A stretch of DNA of 64,000 nucleotides from Emticicia oligotrophica DSM 17448 (GTDB taxonomy: Bacteria > Bacteroidota > Bacteroidia > Cytophagales > Spirosomataceae), in NCBI RefSeq assembly GCF_000263195.1, contig NC_018748.1, positions 2,232,001 to 2,296,000 on the forward strand, in the 5' to 3' direction. Numbering within the stretch: the stretch's first letter is position 1; each line of letters starts with the position of its first letter. The translations under genes were made by a program, and so were the position numbers. Shown here piece after piece: positions 1 through 10,270 of the stretch. The notes beneath the pieces are model-generated. The model did no database searches and was not told where the DNA came from. It saw only the letters and a list, made by a program, of their open reading frames with translations.

Positions 1-652
1 CAAAGATATTGAGTTCAGCTAAATCTTCTAAATCCTGCATTGAACTTACGCCACCGCTTGCAATTACCTGTAAATCAGGGAATTGTGCTTGCATCTTCTT
101 GTATAAATCAACCGAAGGGCCTTGAAGAAGTCCATCTTTGGCTACATCGGTGCTGATGGTATATTTTACGCCTTTGGCAATCCATTCTCCGATAAAATCA
201 TACACCCAAACGCCCGAATCTTCTTCCCAACCACTTACTGCAATTTTTTCGTTGCGTGCATCAGCACCCAAAATAATTGACTCTCCACCAAATCTTTTGA
301 GCCAATCTTCGAATAATGCTGGATTTTTAATGGCAATACTTCCGCCAGTTACTTGCTTGGCTCCGCAATCGAAAGCCAATCGGATATCTTCATCAGATTG
401 TACTCCACCGCCAAAATCAATGTGTAAATTGGTTTTACTGGCAATGGTTTCGAGTACTTTAGCGTTGGTGATTTTTTTATTTTTAGCCCCATCTAAATCA
501 ACCAAGTGAAGGCGTTTGATACCTGCATCTTCAAACATCTTGGCTACTTCGAGTGGGTTTTCGTTGTATGTTTTTTTCTGTGAATAATCACCTTGTGTAA
601 GTCTTACACACTTACCTTCGATGAGGTCAATGGCTGGAATGATTTGAAACAT
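1..652 (-). CDS. hisA: HisA, phosphoribosylformimino-5-aminoimidazole carboxamide ribotide isomerase (3' end cut by window)
   Basis: Reading the minus strand from ATG at 652 gives a protein starting MFQIIPAIDLIEGKCVRLTQ, the classic HisA N-terminus with the first catalytic Asp (D9) of the beta/alpha barrel. It continues through HLVDLDGAK, DFGGGVQ, ILGADAR and STDVAKDGLLQGPS (the second catalytic Asp) to VIASGGVSS. About 217 residues are present of a usual length near 240, so only the C-terminus lies outside the window. HisA opens the ProFAR ring in histidine biosynthesis, in the cytosol. It follows hisH on the same strand with a 98-bp gap, so the two are probably cotranscribed. No frameshift was seen. 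Confidence 0.95.
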   Translation of the reverse strand, partial: MFQIIPAIDLIEGKCVRLTQGDYSQKKTYNENPLEVAKMFEDAGIKRLHLVDLDGAKNKKITNAKVLETIASKTNLHIDFGGGVQSDEDIRLAFDCGAKQVTGGSIAIKNPALFEDWLKRFGGESIILGADARNEKIAVSGWEEDSGVWVYDFIGEWIAKGVKYTISTDVAKDGLLQGPSVDLYKKMQAQFPDLQVIASGGVSSMQDLEDLAELNIF

Positions 653-750
653 AGTTTCTAACCGAAGCGTCGGACCGTCCCTAAATTGGGAATTTATATA
701 GTTTAGAAATATAATATTGAAACGGGTTGATTTGATAAATGATTACTCTA

Positions 751-1341
751 TCAAACCCCCAAAAAATTCTTGAAAATCTGTTCGCCTACATCACCACTGA
801 TTTCTGAGTGAAACTGTGCCGCAAAGAAATTATCTCGCTGCAACATGGCCGAATATTCAAGAATATAATTGGTTTTAGCTACTGTGTAATCACAAAGTGG
901 AGCGTAATATCCGTGGTTATAATAGACGTATTCGCTTTCACGCAAACCTTTCAAAAGTGGATTTGGCTGCTCGGCCAAGATATTATTCCAGCCAGTTTGT
1001 GGAACTTTGAAGCCTTTTACTCTCGGAAACTTCAAGATTGGAATATCGAAAACTCCCAAACATTCGGTATTATTTTCTTCGGATGATTGGCAGAGAAGCT
1101 GCATTCCTACGCAAGTTCCCAAGAAAGGTTGTTTAAGTGTAGGAATTACTTTGTCGAGTCCGTTTTCTCGTAAACTTTTCATGGCAGTTGAAGCTTCTCC
1201 CACGCCTGGGAAAATTATTCTTTCGGCAGAGCGAATTACTTCGGCATCATCAGAGAGTTCGTAGCTTGCTCCGATTCTTTCAAGTGCGTACATAACCGAC
1301 TGCACATTGCCCGCATTGTATTTGATAATGACTACTTTCAA
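751..1341 (-). CDS. hisH: HisH, glutamine amidotransferase subunit of imidazole glycerol phosphate synthase
   Basis: This 196-residue class I glutamine amidotransferase matches the usual HisH length. The nucleophile elbow is LGTCVGMQ with Cys77, and the other two triad members are His178 and Glu180 in AQFHSEISG. The N-terminus VVIIKYNAGNVQSV is the expected glutaminase start. HisH releases ammonia from glutamine for HisF to form imidazole glycerol phosphate and AICAR. The next gene on this strand is hisA, the typical his operon neighbour; hisF would be expected just beyond the window edge. The ATG at 1341 gives a start that aligns with the family. Confidence 0.96.
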   Translation of the reverse strand: MKVVIIKYNAGNVQSVMYALERIGASYELSDDAEVIRSAERIIFPGVGEASTAMKSLRENGLDKVIPTLKQPFLGTCVGMQLLCQSSEENNTECLGVFDIPILKFPRVKGFKVPQTGWNNILAEQPNPLLKGLRESEYVYYNHGYYAPLCDYTVAKTNYILEYSAMLQRDNFFAAQFHSEISGDVGEQIFKNFLGV

Positions 1342-1583
1342 TTTTCAATGATTAAATGAGTACCACAATGTAATTGAACGATTTGTTTGTTGAGAAAAAG
1401 CTCCTTCTCAACATATTACAAATCTAAACTTATAGCTAGACAAAACATTATTTTTTATAAAAAAGTACTATTTAATCTTGAATAAGTTTTATAAATATTG
1501 ATTTAAACAAAAATATTCATTCAATCACCCATTCAATCATTTAGGCATTGGTTATCTTGCGGCGAAATTTTACGACCCCAAAA

Positions 1584-2948
1584 ATGAATTGGCAAACGCT
1601 TTTCTCTAATAAACGACTTGGTGCCGAACACCGCAACGCTCAAGAACATTTCCGTACTGATTATATGCGAGACTATGACCGATTGATTTTTTCGTCACAG
1701 TTTCGCCGATTACAAAATAAGACTCAAGTTTTTCCATTGCCGGGAGCAGTTTTCGTACATAATCGCCTAACTCATAGCTTAGAAGTGGCCTCGGTAGGCC
1801 GTTCGCTGGGGAAGGCAATTGGTGAGAAAATTGTTGAAAAATACCAAGATTCGCTTAATCAAGAAGCCATAGAGTTTTATAAATTTGAGCTTTCGGCGGT
1901 AGTCATGACAGCCTGTATTGCTCACGATATTGGTAACCCACCATTCGGGCATTCGGGTGAAGAAGCCATTCGTACATATTTTAGAGAATTGGAGGGCGAA
2001 AAACTTCAATTTTTAACTGAAAACCTAACTGAAAATCAATTTAACGATTTTAAATGGTTTGAAGGAAATGCAAATGCTTTCAGAATTTTAACAACAATTT
2101 TTAATAAAAGCAGTTTAAATTTAACTTATGCTACTTTAGCTTCAATCATTAAATATCCAGCTGATTCGAGTAGTGGATTTAAGAAAAAAACAGGCTTGAT
2201 TTCAACCAAAAAATCTGGTTTTTTTGATTCAGAAAGTGAGTTTTTTCGCCGAATTGCCACCGAACTAAGCTTACATCCGCTTAATGATGAACAAACGGTT
2301 TTCGCCCGTCATCCTTTCGTATTTTTGGTAGAAGCGGCCGATGATATTTGTTATCGAATCATTGATTTAGAAGATGCTCATCGCTTAAATATTATTTCTA
2401 TTCAAGAAGCTCGTGAGTTGCTCGAACCTTTCTTCGAAACACAAGAAGGCAAAAGAAGTATTAAAGAAAAAGTAGATACGATTGAAGATGACAAACAAAA
2501 ATTGTCGTTTTTACGGGCGATGTTAATTGGTAAATTGGTCAATCAATGCACAGAAGTATTTTTTGAATACGAAAAACAGCTTTTAGACGGTACGCTCAAT
2601 AAACCACTTATTGATTTGCTAGATGAAAAAACAATCTCATTGATTAAACGAATAGACGATATTTCGGTCAAGAAAATTTATAACCACAAATCGGTTATTG
2701 AAATAGAAATTGCTGGTTATCATGTGATTGGAGGTTTGTTGAAAGAGTTTGTATCAGCGGTTTTATCGCCCGAGACGGCTAAATCTCGAAAACTTTTACA
2801 GCTCATGCCAAGCCAGTTTGAGATTAAAAAAGAAGATAATGCTTACCAAAATATTTTATCGGTAGTAGATTTTATTTCAGGTATGACCGACGTTTTTGCC
2901 ATTGACCTTTACCGAAAAATTACAGGTATTCAAATTCCACAATTATAA
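1584..2948 (+). CDS. dgt: Deoxyguanosinetriphosphate triphosphohydrolase (dGTPase)
   Basis: This HD-domain phosphohydrolase hydrolyses dGTP to deoxyguanosine and triphosphate. The reading frame opens at 1548, but the ATG at 1584 (MNWQTLFSNKRLGAEH) begins where family members begin and gives 454 residues. Visible motifs are FSSQFRRLQNKTQVFPLP (substrate site), HNRLTHSLEVASVGR (His59 and His64, first metal ligand region) and ACIAHDIGNPPFGHSGE with the HD pair His114-Asp115. A later FLVEAADDICYRIIDLEDA segment supplies the distal Asp ligands. It stands alone, divergent from hisH across about 240 bp, and has no obvious operon partner. Confidence 0.93.
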   Translation: MNWQTLFSNKRLGAEHRNAQEHFRTDYMRDYDRLIFSSQFRRLQNKTQVFPLPGAVFVHNRLTHSLEVASVGRSLGKAIGEKIVEKYQDSLNQEAIEFYKFELSAVVMTACIAHDIGNPPFGHSGEEAIRTYFRELEGEKLQFLTENLTENQFNDFKWFEGNANAFRILTTIFNKSSLNLTYATLASIIKYPADSSSGFKKKTGLISTKKSGFFDSESEFFRRIATELSLHPLNDEQTVFARHPFVFLVEAADDICYRIIDLEDAHRLNIISIQEARELLEPFFETQEGKRSIKEKVDTIEDDKQKLSFLRAMLIGKLVNQCTEVFFEYEKQLLDGTLNKPLIDLLDEKTISLIKRIDDISVKKIYNHKSVIEIEIAGYHVIGGLLKEFVSAVLSPETAKSRKLLQLMPSQFEIKKEDNAYQNILSVVDFISGMTDVFAIDLYRKITGIQIPQL

Positions 2949-3109
2949 TTTTTACCCAAAGTGTGGCACACATTATTAATCGTTGAAAACTGGTTTGCCA
3001 TGCTTAATTTGTAGATTTAAGCAATTAAGGAACTTCAAAACCGAAAAAAACTGTTGTTTCTGTAAGTACCTAAACCACAAAAAGTTCACACTTTTTGGCT
3101 GAAATTCGC

Positions 3110-4357
3110 ATGAAACAAAGCAAAGACCCGTACGCAGCTCTGCGATACCCCGAATTTAGATATTTTATTTCGGCACAGTTTCTTTTTACTATTGCCGTAT
3201 TAGTTCAAGAAGTAGTTATAAGTTTTTATCTCTACGAAATCACGCACGACCCTCTTTCGTTGGGTCTGATAGGCCTTTTCGAAGCAGTTCCTTATATTTC
3301 TCTGGCTCTTTTTGGAGGATATTTTGCCGACCGACGCGATAAAAAAACAATCATTCAAATTTGTTATGGCATTATTGTACTATGCTCTTTTTTATTGCTT
3401 TGGGTTACATATCCTTTAGAAAATCATCCACTTGATATTCAGAAAATTAAATTTGTCATTTATTTAACAGTCTTTATTTTAGGTTTAGCTCGTGGATTTT
3501 ACGGCCCTGCATGGTCTTCACTTAAACCATTTTTAGTACCTGCCGAACATTATCCAAATTCGGCCTCTTGGAGTAGTCAATTTTGGCAATCAGGTATGAT
3601 TCTTGGCCCAGCTTCTGCTGGATTTTTATATAGTTGGTTAGGACTTACGAATACCCTTATTTTGGTTATTGTGCTGTTTTGTGTGGCTTTTATATTGGTA
3701 TCTCTGATTTCCAGAAAACCTATACAAGTACCCGAAGTTCACCAAAGTATTTTCAAAAGCTTAAAAGAAGGAATAGATTTCGTGCTAAAAAACAGAATTC
3801 TGTTTTATGCTATTTTGCTTGATATGTTCTCGGTGCTCTTTGGTGGAGTAGTAGCTATTTTGCCAGTATTCGCCAAAGATATTTTGCAGGTTGGAGCCGA
3901 AGGTTTAGGAATTTTAAGAGCCGCTCCAGGAATAGGAGCAGTGCTAACCATGCTCGGTACTGCATATTTCCCGCCTACACGTAAAGCATGGCGAAATATG
4001 CTTATTGCAGTAGCTGGTTTTGGTGTAGCTACTTTGGTTTTTGCCCTTTCAACCAACTTTTGGTTGTCGGTAGCAGCATTGTTTTTAACAGGTGCTTTTG
4101 ATAGTATCAGTGTAATTGTACGCCAAACAATCTTGCAAGTGCTTCCTCCCGACGAAATGCGTGGGCGTGTAAGTGGTGTAAATGGTATTTTTGTGAGTTG
4201 CTCAAACGAATTAGGTGCTTTTGAATCGGGAGTGGCAGCTAAATTATTAGGCCCAGTTAATTCTGTTTTATTTGGAGGAGTAATGACATTAGTCATTGTC
4301 AGTATTTTATATCTGAGGTCTGGCGAATTGTTTGAAGTTAAATTAGAAAGAAATTGA
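3110..4357 (+). CDS. MFS transporter of the EntS/MFS_3 exporter type
   Basis: A 415-residue inner-membrane protein with about 12 hydrophobic segments. The N-terminal half carries the MFS loop FGGYFADRRDKKTIIQ between helices 2 and 3, and the C-terminal half has RGRVSGVNGIFVSCSNELGAFESG, a signature of the EntS-like exporter group. The frame extends upstream to a TTG at 3095, but the ATG at 3110 (MKQSKDPYAALRYPEFRYF) is the better start because related proteins begin with this short cytoplasmic segment. The substrate is unknown; members of this group export siderophores or drugs. It starts 161 bp after dgt and is followed 53 bp later by the barrel protein gene. Confidence 0.85.
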   Translation: MKQSKDPYAALRYPEFRYFISAQFLFTIAVLVQEVVISFYLYEITHDPLSLGLIGLFEAVPYISLALFGGYFADRRDKKTIIQICYGIIVLCSFLLLWVTYPLENHPLDIQKIKFVIYLTVFILGLARGFYGPAWSSLKPFLVPAEHYPNSASWSSQFWQSGMILGPASAGFLYSWLGLTNTLILVIVLFCVAFILVSLISRKPIQVPEVHQSIFKSLKEGIDFVLKNRILFYAILLDMFSVLFGGVVAILPVFAKDILQVGAEGLGILRAAPGIGAVLTMLGTAYFPPTRKAWRNMLIAVAGFGVATLVFALSTNFWLSVAALFLTGAFDSISVIVRQTILQVLPPDEMRGRVSGVNGIFVSCSNELGAFESGVAAKLLGPVNSVLFGGVMTLVIVSILYLRSGELFEVKLERN

Positions 4358-4410
4358 GTTGTTAACTTAGAATCATAACAATATATTTGTGCAACCTCAC
4401 AACTGTTGTT

Positions 4411-6480
4411 ATGATTTTACTTTTTGCTGTTACTAAAAAAATATTTCAAAAAATTGCATTAAAATGCCCGCGTGTGGGCTTGCAAACGCTATTGATTTTA
4501 TTGTCAATACAGGAAATTTCTGCACAAAACAAACCACGAAGTGAAATAAACCTCGATGCGTTTATTCAGCGGGTTTTTCCTGTTCAGCAAGAAAATATCA
4601 ATTATGAAGACCTCTACGAGTCGCTTTATCAGCTTTATCAAAATCCATTAAATCTAAATACTGCAACTGCTGAAGAATTGGCTTCGATTTATATTCTTTC
4701 ACAGGCTCAGATAAATAGCATCGTACAACATCGAGAGCAGAATGGTGATTTTTTGAGTATTTATGAACTTCAAGCTGTACAGAACCTTGATTTAGAAACT
4801 ATTAGTAAAATTCTACCCTTTGTAGAGGTGAGATATAAATTTTCGGCAGGAGATTTACGAAATAGACTTACAAATCCTACGGAGCATTATTTAGTTTTAC
4901 GAAATAGTCAGACTTTAGAGCAATCGAAGGGTTTTGCAGAAGATAAATACTTGGGTTCTCCTCAACATTTATACGCTCGTTATCGCTTGAGTCACCCAAA
5001 AGATTTTCAAGTAGGATTTATTGTAGAAAAAGATGCTGGCGAAAAACACTACCTCGATTTCTATACTTTTCATTTTCAGTTAAAAAATAAGGGAAATCTT
5101 AGAAACCTAATTTTAGGCGATTACCAAGCTCAGTTTGGTCAAGGCTTGATTATGTCGGCGGGTTTTTCCTTGGGAAAAAGCAGTGAAGCCATTGCAACTA
5201 CTCGACGAAGCAATTTGGGTTTACGACCCTATGGTTCGTTGCTTGAAGGAGGCTATTTTAGGGGTGCTGCGGCCACTTATCAAATAGACAAAATTGATTT
5301 GACGGGCTTTTATTCTTATGCCAAACGAGATGCTAATATCAATGAAACAGATGGCGAACGAGAAGATTATTTTAGTTCGGTACTAACAGGAGGTTTGCAC
5401 AGAACAGCAACCGAATTAGCTCGAAAAAATCAATTAACTGAACAAAGTTTTGGCCTAAATGCTACCTTTCGCTTTAAAAATGGTCAGGTTGGAGCAACAA
5501 TTCTAAATACACAGTTTGATGCATTTTTACAAAGAACACCCGTACTTTACAATAAATTTGAATTTGTAGGGAAACAAAACTTAGTTGCTGGTACAAATGC
5601 GACCTATACTTGGCAAAATTTTAACTTCTTTGGCGAAGCTGCTCGTTCGAGTAGTGGTGGCGTGGGAGCAATTGGTGGCTTTGTTGCGGCTCTCAGTAAG
5701 CAAGTAGAATGGGCGGTGAATCTTCGCAACTTCGACCGCAATTTTCATAGTTTTTATGCCAATGCTTTGAGCGAAGGTAGTAGGAATATTAACGAACGGG
5801 GTATTTATTGGGGACTGAAATATACGCCCAAGAAAGGGCTTGTTTTTAGTGGTTTCTATGACCGTTTTCAGTTTCCGTGGCTAAGGTATTTAGTAGATGC
5901 TCCTTCGAGTGGCTTCGACTACCTCTTACGAATGAGTTATCAAATCAATAAAAAGGCCCTCTTTTATGCCCAATATCATGAAGAGCATAAAGGGAAAAAT
6001 CTACCCAATAATACCACTGTTTCAGATTTGGTAGTAAATACCATTCGGCAAAGTATTTTGGTCAATTTTGAATATGCAATTAATAGAGATTTTAAGACCC
6101 AAACTCGTGTGCAGTTGAATACTTTTCAATATGAAACACGCTCAAAATCTAAAGGGTATGTTTTGATGCAAGATATAGAAGGCACAATTAGAAAAGTACA
6201 GTTGAAAGGCCGAATCGCTTATTATAGTACCGATGATTATGATTCGAGAATTTATGTTTACGAAAATGATGTTCTTTATGCCATTTCGTTTCCTGCTTAT
6301 TACGGAAATGGTTTGCGAACTTATTTAATAGCTCGTTATGGACTGACTAAAAATCTTGATTTATGGGTACGATATGCACGAACGCAACTGAGTGGCGTAA
6401 CTAGCATCGGCAGTGGCAACGACCAAATTAATGCCCCGCATCGTAGCGAAATAAAGGCTCAGATTAAGTATTCGTTTTAA
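4411..6480 (+). CDS. Helix-hairpin-helix plus beta-barrel outer-membrane protein
   Basis: A 689-residue protein with an N-terminal hydrophobic signal ending near SIQEISAQN. A ComEA-like helix-hairpin-helix follows (NLNTATAEELASIYIL ... IVQHREQNGDFLSIYEL). The rest, about 530 residues, is rich in alternating aromatic/polar strands and ends in an aromatic residue (KAQIKYSF), as outer-membrane barrels do. The HHH is known from DNA-binding and DNA-uptake proteins; its fusion to a barrel suggests a surface or periplasm-facing DNA-binding role, which is inference. The frame opens at a TTG at 4387; ATG 4411 is preferred. Its stop is 5 bp from the stop of the convergent kinase gene. Confidence 0.75.
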   Translation: MILLFAVTKKIFQKIALKCPRVGLQTLLILLSIQEISAQNKPRSEINLDAFIQRVFPVQQENINYEDLYESLYQLYQNPLNLNTATAEELASIYILSQAQINSIVQHREQNGDFLSIYELQAVQNLDLETISKILPFVEVRYKFSAGDLRNRLTNPTEHYLVLRNSQTLEQSKGFAEDKYLGSPQHLYARYRLSHPKDFQVGFIVEKDAGEKHYLDFYTFHFQLKNKGNLRNLILGDYQAQFGQGLIMSAGFSLGKSSEAIATTRRSNLGLRPYGSLLEGGYFRGAAATYQIDKIDLTGFYSYAKRDANINETDGEREDYFSSVLTGGLHRTATELARKNQLTEQSFGLNATFRFKNGQVGATILNTQFDAFLQRTPVLYNKFEFVGKQNLVAGTNATYTWQNFNFFGEAARSSSGGVGAIGGFVAALSKQVEWAVNLRNFDRNFHSFYANALSEGSRNINERGIYWGLKYTPKKGLVFSGFYDRFQFPWLRYLVDAPSSGFDYLLRMSYQINKKALFYAQYHEEHKGKNLPNNTTVSDLVVNTIRQSILVNFEYAINRDFKTQTRVQLNTFQYETRSKSKGYVLMQDIEGTIRKVQLKGRIAYYSTDDYDSRIYVYENDVLYAISFPAYYGNGLRTYLIARYGLTKNLDLWVRYARTQLSGVTSIGSGNDQINAPHRSEIKAQIKYSF

Positions 6481-6485
6481 GTGTT

Positions 6486-7325
6486 TTATTCATGAAAATG
6501 TACCAAACCATCAATAGGACTCTTTAATATTTTGCCTATCGTTAAATGATATTTTTGAGCAGTCTCGGTGAGTAAGTTATTATAATAAAATGCCACCGAA
6601 CCGACAAAGTTGATAGTAACTTCTTGGCACATTGGATATTTAATAATGTATTTTTCGAAAAACTGTGCAAAGCAATTTTCTACTAAATTTTTACAAAAGT
6701 CATTTTCGAAGTTATCAAATAAGAACTTGGAAAAAGAAGCAAAATAACGATTTGGAAATGGCTTATGGTAAGCATTTTCGAGTACTGTAAGGCGGTCTAT
6801 TGTGCCATATTTTTGCTCAAATCTTTCTCTTATTTCAAGAGGCATTTCATTGTGCAAATAGCTCAGTAAAAGACTTTTCCCTAAATGACCACCACTCCCT
6901 TCATCTCCTAACCAAAAACCCAAAGGTGGAACCTGAAACCCCGTTTTTACACCATCAAAAAATATTGAGTTTGAGCCAGTACCTAAAATACAAGCAATTC
7001 CAGCGGTTCGCCCACAGGCGGCTCTTGCTGCACCAACAACATCGCTGTATGCTTCTATGTGTTGGCAATTGGGAAAAACCATTAAAATAGCTTCTTTAAT
7101 GATTGCGGCTTTTTCTTCATTCGTCACACCAGTTCCGTAGTAAAATACCTTTTCAATGACTTTTGTACACAATGGAGCAACTTTTTCTTTTATTTCTTGA
7201 GCAATCGAATCGGCCCCTTGGTAGTATGGATTAAAACCAACGGTTTGTATTTCGGCAATTACCTTGTTTTGGTCTAAAAGTCTCCAATCGGTTTTGGTTG
7301 AGCCACTATCTGCAATCAGAATCAT
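6486..7325 (-). CDS. BadF/BadG/BcrA/BcrD-type ATPase, probable N-acetylglucosamine kinase
   Basis: A 279-residue ASKHA-fold sugar kinase. The phosphate-1 loop is ILIADSGSTKTDWRL at the N-terminus, phosphate-2 is CILGTGSNSIFFDG, and GFWLGDEGSGGHLGK matches the conserved segment of eukaryotic and Bacteroidota N-acetylglucosamine kinases. The frame extends to 7391, but the ATG at 7325 puts the first beta strand directly at the start, as in homologues. It probably phosphorylates free GlcNAc from peptidoglycan or chitin turnover in the cytosol. It is monocistronic and convergent with the barrel gene. Substrate assignment is by family resemblance only. Confidence 0.85.
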   Translation of the reverse strand: MILIADSGSTKTDWRLLDQNKVIAEIQTVGFNPYYQGADSIAQEIKEKVAPLCTKVIEKVFYYGTGVTNEEKAAIIKEAILMVFPNCQHIEAYSDVVGAARAACGRTAGIACILGTGSNSIFFDGVKTGFQVPPLGFWLGDEGSGGHLGKSLLLSYLHNEMPLEIRERFEQKYGTIDRLTVLENAYHKPFPNRYFASFSKFLFDNFENDFCKNLVENCFAQFFEKYIIKYPMCQEVTINFVGSVAFYYNNLLTETAQKYHLTIGKILKSPIDGLVHFHE

Positions 7326-7578
7326 ATATAAAGTTGAGCTATTGATGATGATTTTGGGTGTAAATATCAGAATTGTAGGACAGGTTTGCAACCCGTCGAT
7401 GCGTAGAAATAGCTTTTACCAATTCTTTGTTATTGACAACTTAAAGTAAAAAACATAATATTTTTAATTTTTTATTAAACAAATTCAATAAAATATAGTG
7501 TTAGTTAGATAGTAATAGACGGAAAACTTAAAAAATAGTTAAATTCGCAAAAAAGCAACAACACCACTTTATAGGATT

Positions 7579-9240
7579 ATGGCAGAAGAAAAATCATTGA
7601 ACTTTATCGAACAAATTATTGAAGATGACATTGCAGCAGGCAAAAACGACGGCCGAGTACTGACTCGTTTCCCTCCTGAGCCAAATGGCTACTTGCACAT
7701 TGGTCATGCTAAATCTATCTGTCTGAATTTTGGAGTTGCCCAGAAATATGGTGGAAAAACAAATCTTAGATTTGACGATACTAACCCAGTTACCGAAGAA
7801 ACCGAATACGTTGAGTCGATTAAGGCCGATGTAAAATGGTTAGGCTTCGATTGGGCAGAGGAGCTATACGCCTCTGATTATTTTGACCAGTTATACGAAT
7901 TGGCAGTAAAACTTATCAAGAAAGGCCTTGCTTACGTTGATGATAGCACATCAGAAGAAATGGCTGCTATGAAAGGTACACCAACTGTTCCGGGCATCAA
8001 TAGCCCTTATCGTGAGCGTAGTATCGAAGAAAACCTTGATTTGTTTACTCGTATGAAAAACGGCGAATTTGCTGAAGGAACACGAGTTTTAAGAGCTAAG
8101 ATTAATATGGCTTCGAGCAATATGCTCATGCGTGACCCAATCATTTATCGTATTAAATTTGCCACCCATCATCGCACAGGCGATAAATGGTGCATTTATC
8201 CGATGTATGATTTTGCACACGGACAATCAGATTCTATTGAGCAAATTACACATTCAATCTGTACACTTGAGTTTGTGCCTCATCGTGAATTGTATGATTG
8301 GTGTATCGAAAATCTTGAAATTTTCCCTTCAAAACAATACGAATTTGCTCGTCTGAATCTTTCGTATGCCATTACAAGTAAGCGTAAACTTTTGCAATTG
8401 GTGAACGAAAAATTTGTAAGTGGCTGGGACGACCCACGTATGCCTACAATTTCAGGGATGCGACGCCGTGGTTATACACCAGAAGCCATTCGTGAGTTTT
8501 GTGATAGAATTGGTGTAGCCAAACGCGATAATTTGATTGATGTAAGTTTATTAGAATTTTGTGTTCGCGAACATCTCAATAAAGTAGCTACCCGTGTCAT
8601 GGCGGTGCTTGACCCGATTAAAGTTGTAATTACTAATTATCCAGAAGGAAAAGTTGAAGAACTAAAAGCAGAAAATAATCCAGAAGATGCCGAAAGTGGT
8701 TCAAGACCAATGCCATTTAGTCGTGAGATTTTAATCGAAAAAGATGATTTCATGGAAAACCCAACGAAAAAATACTTCCGTTTGGGGCCAGGCTTGATGG
8801 TTCGTTTGAAACATGCCTATATCATTAAATGTGATGAGGTAGTGAAGGACGAAAATGGCGAAATCGTAGAACTTCATTGTTCGTATATCGAAAACTCTCG
8901 CAGTGGTAGCGATACCTCTGGTATAAATGTAAAAGGAACTATCCATTGGGTTTCAGAGGCTCATGCAGTAGATGCAGAAGTAAGACTCTACGACCGCCTC
9001 TTTAAGGTAGAAGACCCAAGTCGTGAAGATGGAGATTTTAAAGAATACTTAAACGGAGATTCCTTAGAAGTTATAACAGCCAAAGTAGAACCTGCTCTAA
9101 AAGAAGCAACTGTAGGAACACCGTATCAGTTTTTGCGTAAAGGTTATTTCTGTTTAGACCCTGATTCAACAACCAATCAATTGGTCTTTAATAAAACAGT
9201 TGGTTTAAAAGATACTTGGGCCAAAGAAGCCAATAAATAA
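7579..9240 (+). CDS. glnS: Glutaminyl-tRNA synthetase
   Basis: A 553-residue class I aminoacyl-tRNA synthetase, the normal GlnRS length. The ATP-binding HIGH motif is in [16 protein letters not shown] (His40 to His43), and the KMSKS-equivalent is ITSKRKLLQ with Lys268 near the expected spacing. [18 protein letters not shown] and the anticodon-binding beta barrels in the C-terminal half ([35 protein letters not shown]) distinguish GlnRS from GluRS. It charges tRNA-Gln directly. It sits alone, followed 16 bp later by a strong intrinsic terminator. Confidence 0.98.
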   Translation: MAEEKSLNFIEQIIEDDIAAGKNDGRVLTRFPPEPNGYLHIGHAKSICLNFGVAQKYGGKTNLRFDDTNPVTEETEYVESIKADVKWLGFDWAEELYASDYFDQLYELAVKLIKKGLAYVDDSTSEEMAAMKGTPTVPGINSPYRERSIEENLDLFTRMKNGEFAEGTRVLRAKINMASSNMLMRDPIIYRIKFATHHRTGDKWCIYPMYDFAHGQSDSIEQITHSICTLEFVPHRELYDWCIENLEIFPSKQYEFARLNLSYAITSKRKLLQLVNEKFVSGWDDPRMPTISGMRRRGYTPEAIREFCDRIGVAKRDNLIDVSLLEFCVREHLNKVATRVMAVLDPIKVVITNYPEGKVEELKAENNPEDAESGSRPMPFSREILIEKDDFMENPTKKYFRLGPGLMVRLKHAYIIKCDEVVKDENGEIVELHCSYIENSRSGSDTSGINVKGTIHWVSEAHAVDAEVRLYDRLFKVEDPSREDGDFKEYLNGDSLEVITAKVEPALKEATVGTPYQFLRKGYFCLDPDSTTNQLVFNKTVGLKDTWAKEANK

Positions 9241-9256
9241 TGCACCGATTAATTTT

Positions 9257-9293
9257 AAAACCTGCAAGTGTCAAAACTTGCAGGTTTTATTTT
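9257..9293 (+). terminator. Intrinsic terminator after glnS
   Basis: A perfect 13-bp inverted repeat (9257-9269 with 9276-9288, stem AAAACCTGCAAGT) closes a 6-base loop. The 3' arm ends in TTTT and runs into TATTTT. It lies 16 bp after the glnS stop. Confidence 0.9.
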
Positions 9294-9368
9294 AGTATTT
9301 CAGAGACCTTTTTATACGAACTAAGTCAAATAGGCGTTAGTAATTGATAATAACAAAGAATCCTTACG

Positions 9369-10094
9369 ATGAAAAACACAGCAATTAAGATTTTAACTTT
9401 TCTGCTTATTAGTGTAAGTACTTTTGCACAAACAGCCGATGATGTTTTCAATAAATATTATACCACTACCGGTGGAAAAGCCTTATGGGATAGTATCGCT
9501 ACATATACTATAAAACAATCTTATAAAGGCAATACCGCGGCCGATTATGATATGGAGCTCAGAGGTTCATTTAAAGAGGCAGGCCTCTATAAAGCCAAAA
9601 CAATTTTGAAGCGTACTTTTATTTTTGGAATAAAAGGAAATGAAGGTTGGAGAAAAGTGCCTCTCGGAAGTACTGATAAAGCAACGCAGTATGAGACCAA
9701 TTCATTGAGTGAAAAAGAGCAAGAAAATATGCGTAGAGAACTTAAGGAAAACTTATTGCCATTTCTTGATTATGAAGCCAAAGGGTATATTGCTACACTC
9801 GTTGGAAGCGAAACACTTAATAATGTGAAAGTAAAACAAGTAGAATTGAGTGGTAGAGGCACAAAATATAATCTCTATTTTGATGAATCAACTGGTTTGT
9901 TAGTAAGAAAAAAACTTACACTCAATACGGGAGAGGTAATTACAGAAGATTACACTAAATATGCTGATACAGCTTACGGAATTAAGTTTCCTGTAGAATC
10001 AAACTATACTAGTAGTGTTGATAAACGTACTTTAAAAGTAACAACTTCAGTTATTTTAAATGATAAAATTGCTCCTGAATATCTAATGAAATAA
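9369..10094 (+). CDS. Secreted LolA-like (outer-membrane-lipoprotein-sorting-like) protein
   Basis: A 241-residue protein with a clean signal peptide (MKNTAIKILTFLLISVSTFAQ, cleavage after about residue 20). The mature part has the pattern of the LolA/LolB-like half-barrel family common in Bacteroidota: a helical TADDVFNKYYTTTGG start, then repeated strands such as GNEGWRKVP, LVGSETLNNVKVKQVELSG and YNLYFDESTGLLVRKK. It is probably a periplasmic lipid- or lipoprotein-binding protein, but no cargo can be inferred. It is flanked by terminators on both sides, so it is transcribed alone. Confidence 0.7.
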   Translation: MKNTAIKILTFLLISVSTFAQTADDVFNKYYTTTGGKALWDSIATYTIKQSYKGNTAADYDMELRGSFKEAGLYKAKTILKRTFIFGIKGNEGWRKVPLGSTDKATQYETNSLSEKEQENMRRELKENLLPFLDYEAKGYIATLVGSETLNNVKVKQVELSGRGTKYNLYFDESTGLLVRKKLTLNTGEVITEDYTKYADTAYGIKFPVESNYTSSVDKRTLKVTTSVILNDKIAPEYLMK

Positions 10095-10118
10095 CAGAAA
10101 TATAATAACAAGGTTTGA

Positions 10119-10146
10119 GGCCTCTCATTTTTGAGGGGCTTTTTTG
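10119..10146 (+). terminator. Intrinsic terminator after the LolA-like gene
   Basis: An 8-bp stem GCCTCTCA/TGAGGGGC (10120-10127 with 10132-10139, one G-T pair) with a 4-base loop is followed by six T residues. Confidence 0.85.
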
Positions 10147-10270
10147 TGTAACTTTAATTCTAATTCTGAAAAATCTTTAATCAACTTCCAACCATTCTAT
10201 GTGAATCAGTGTCTTACTGATGTCAACCATTTAAAATTTAACACGGTTGGAATATAAAACTACCCTTTTC

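Noticed and set aside
138-509. A 123-codon plus-strand frame at the left edge
   Set aside because: It is antisense to hisA, whose conserved motifs are intact on the minus strand.
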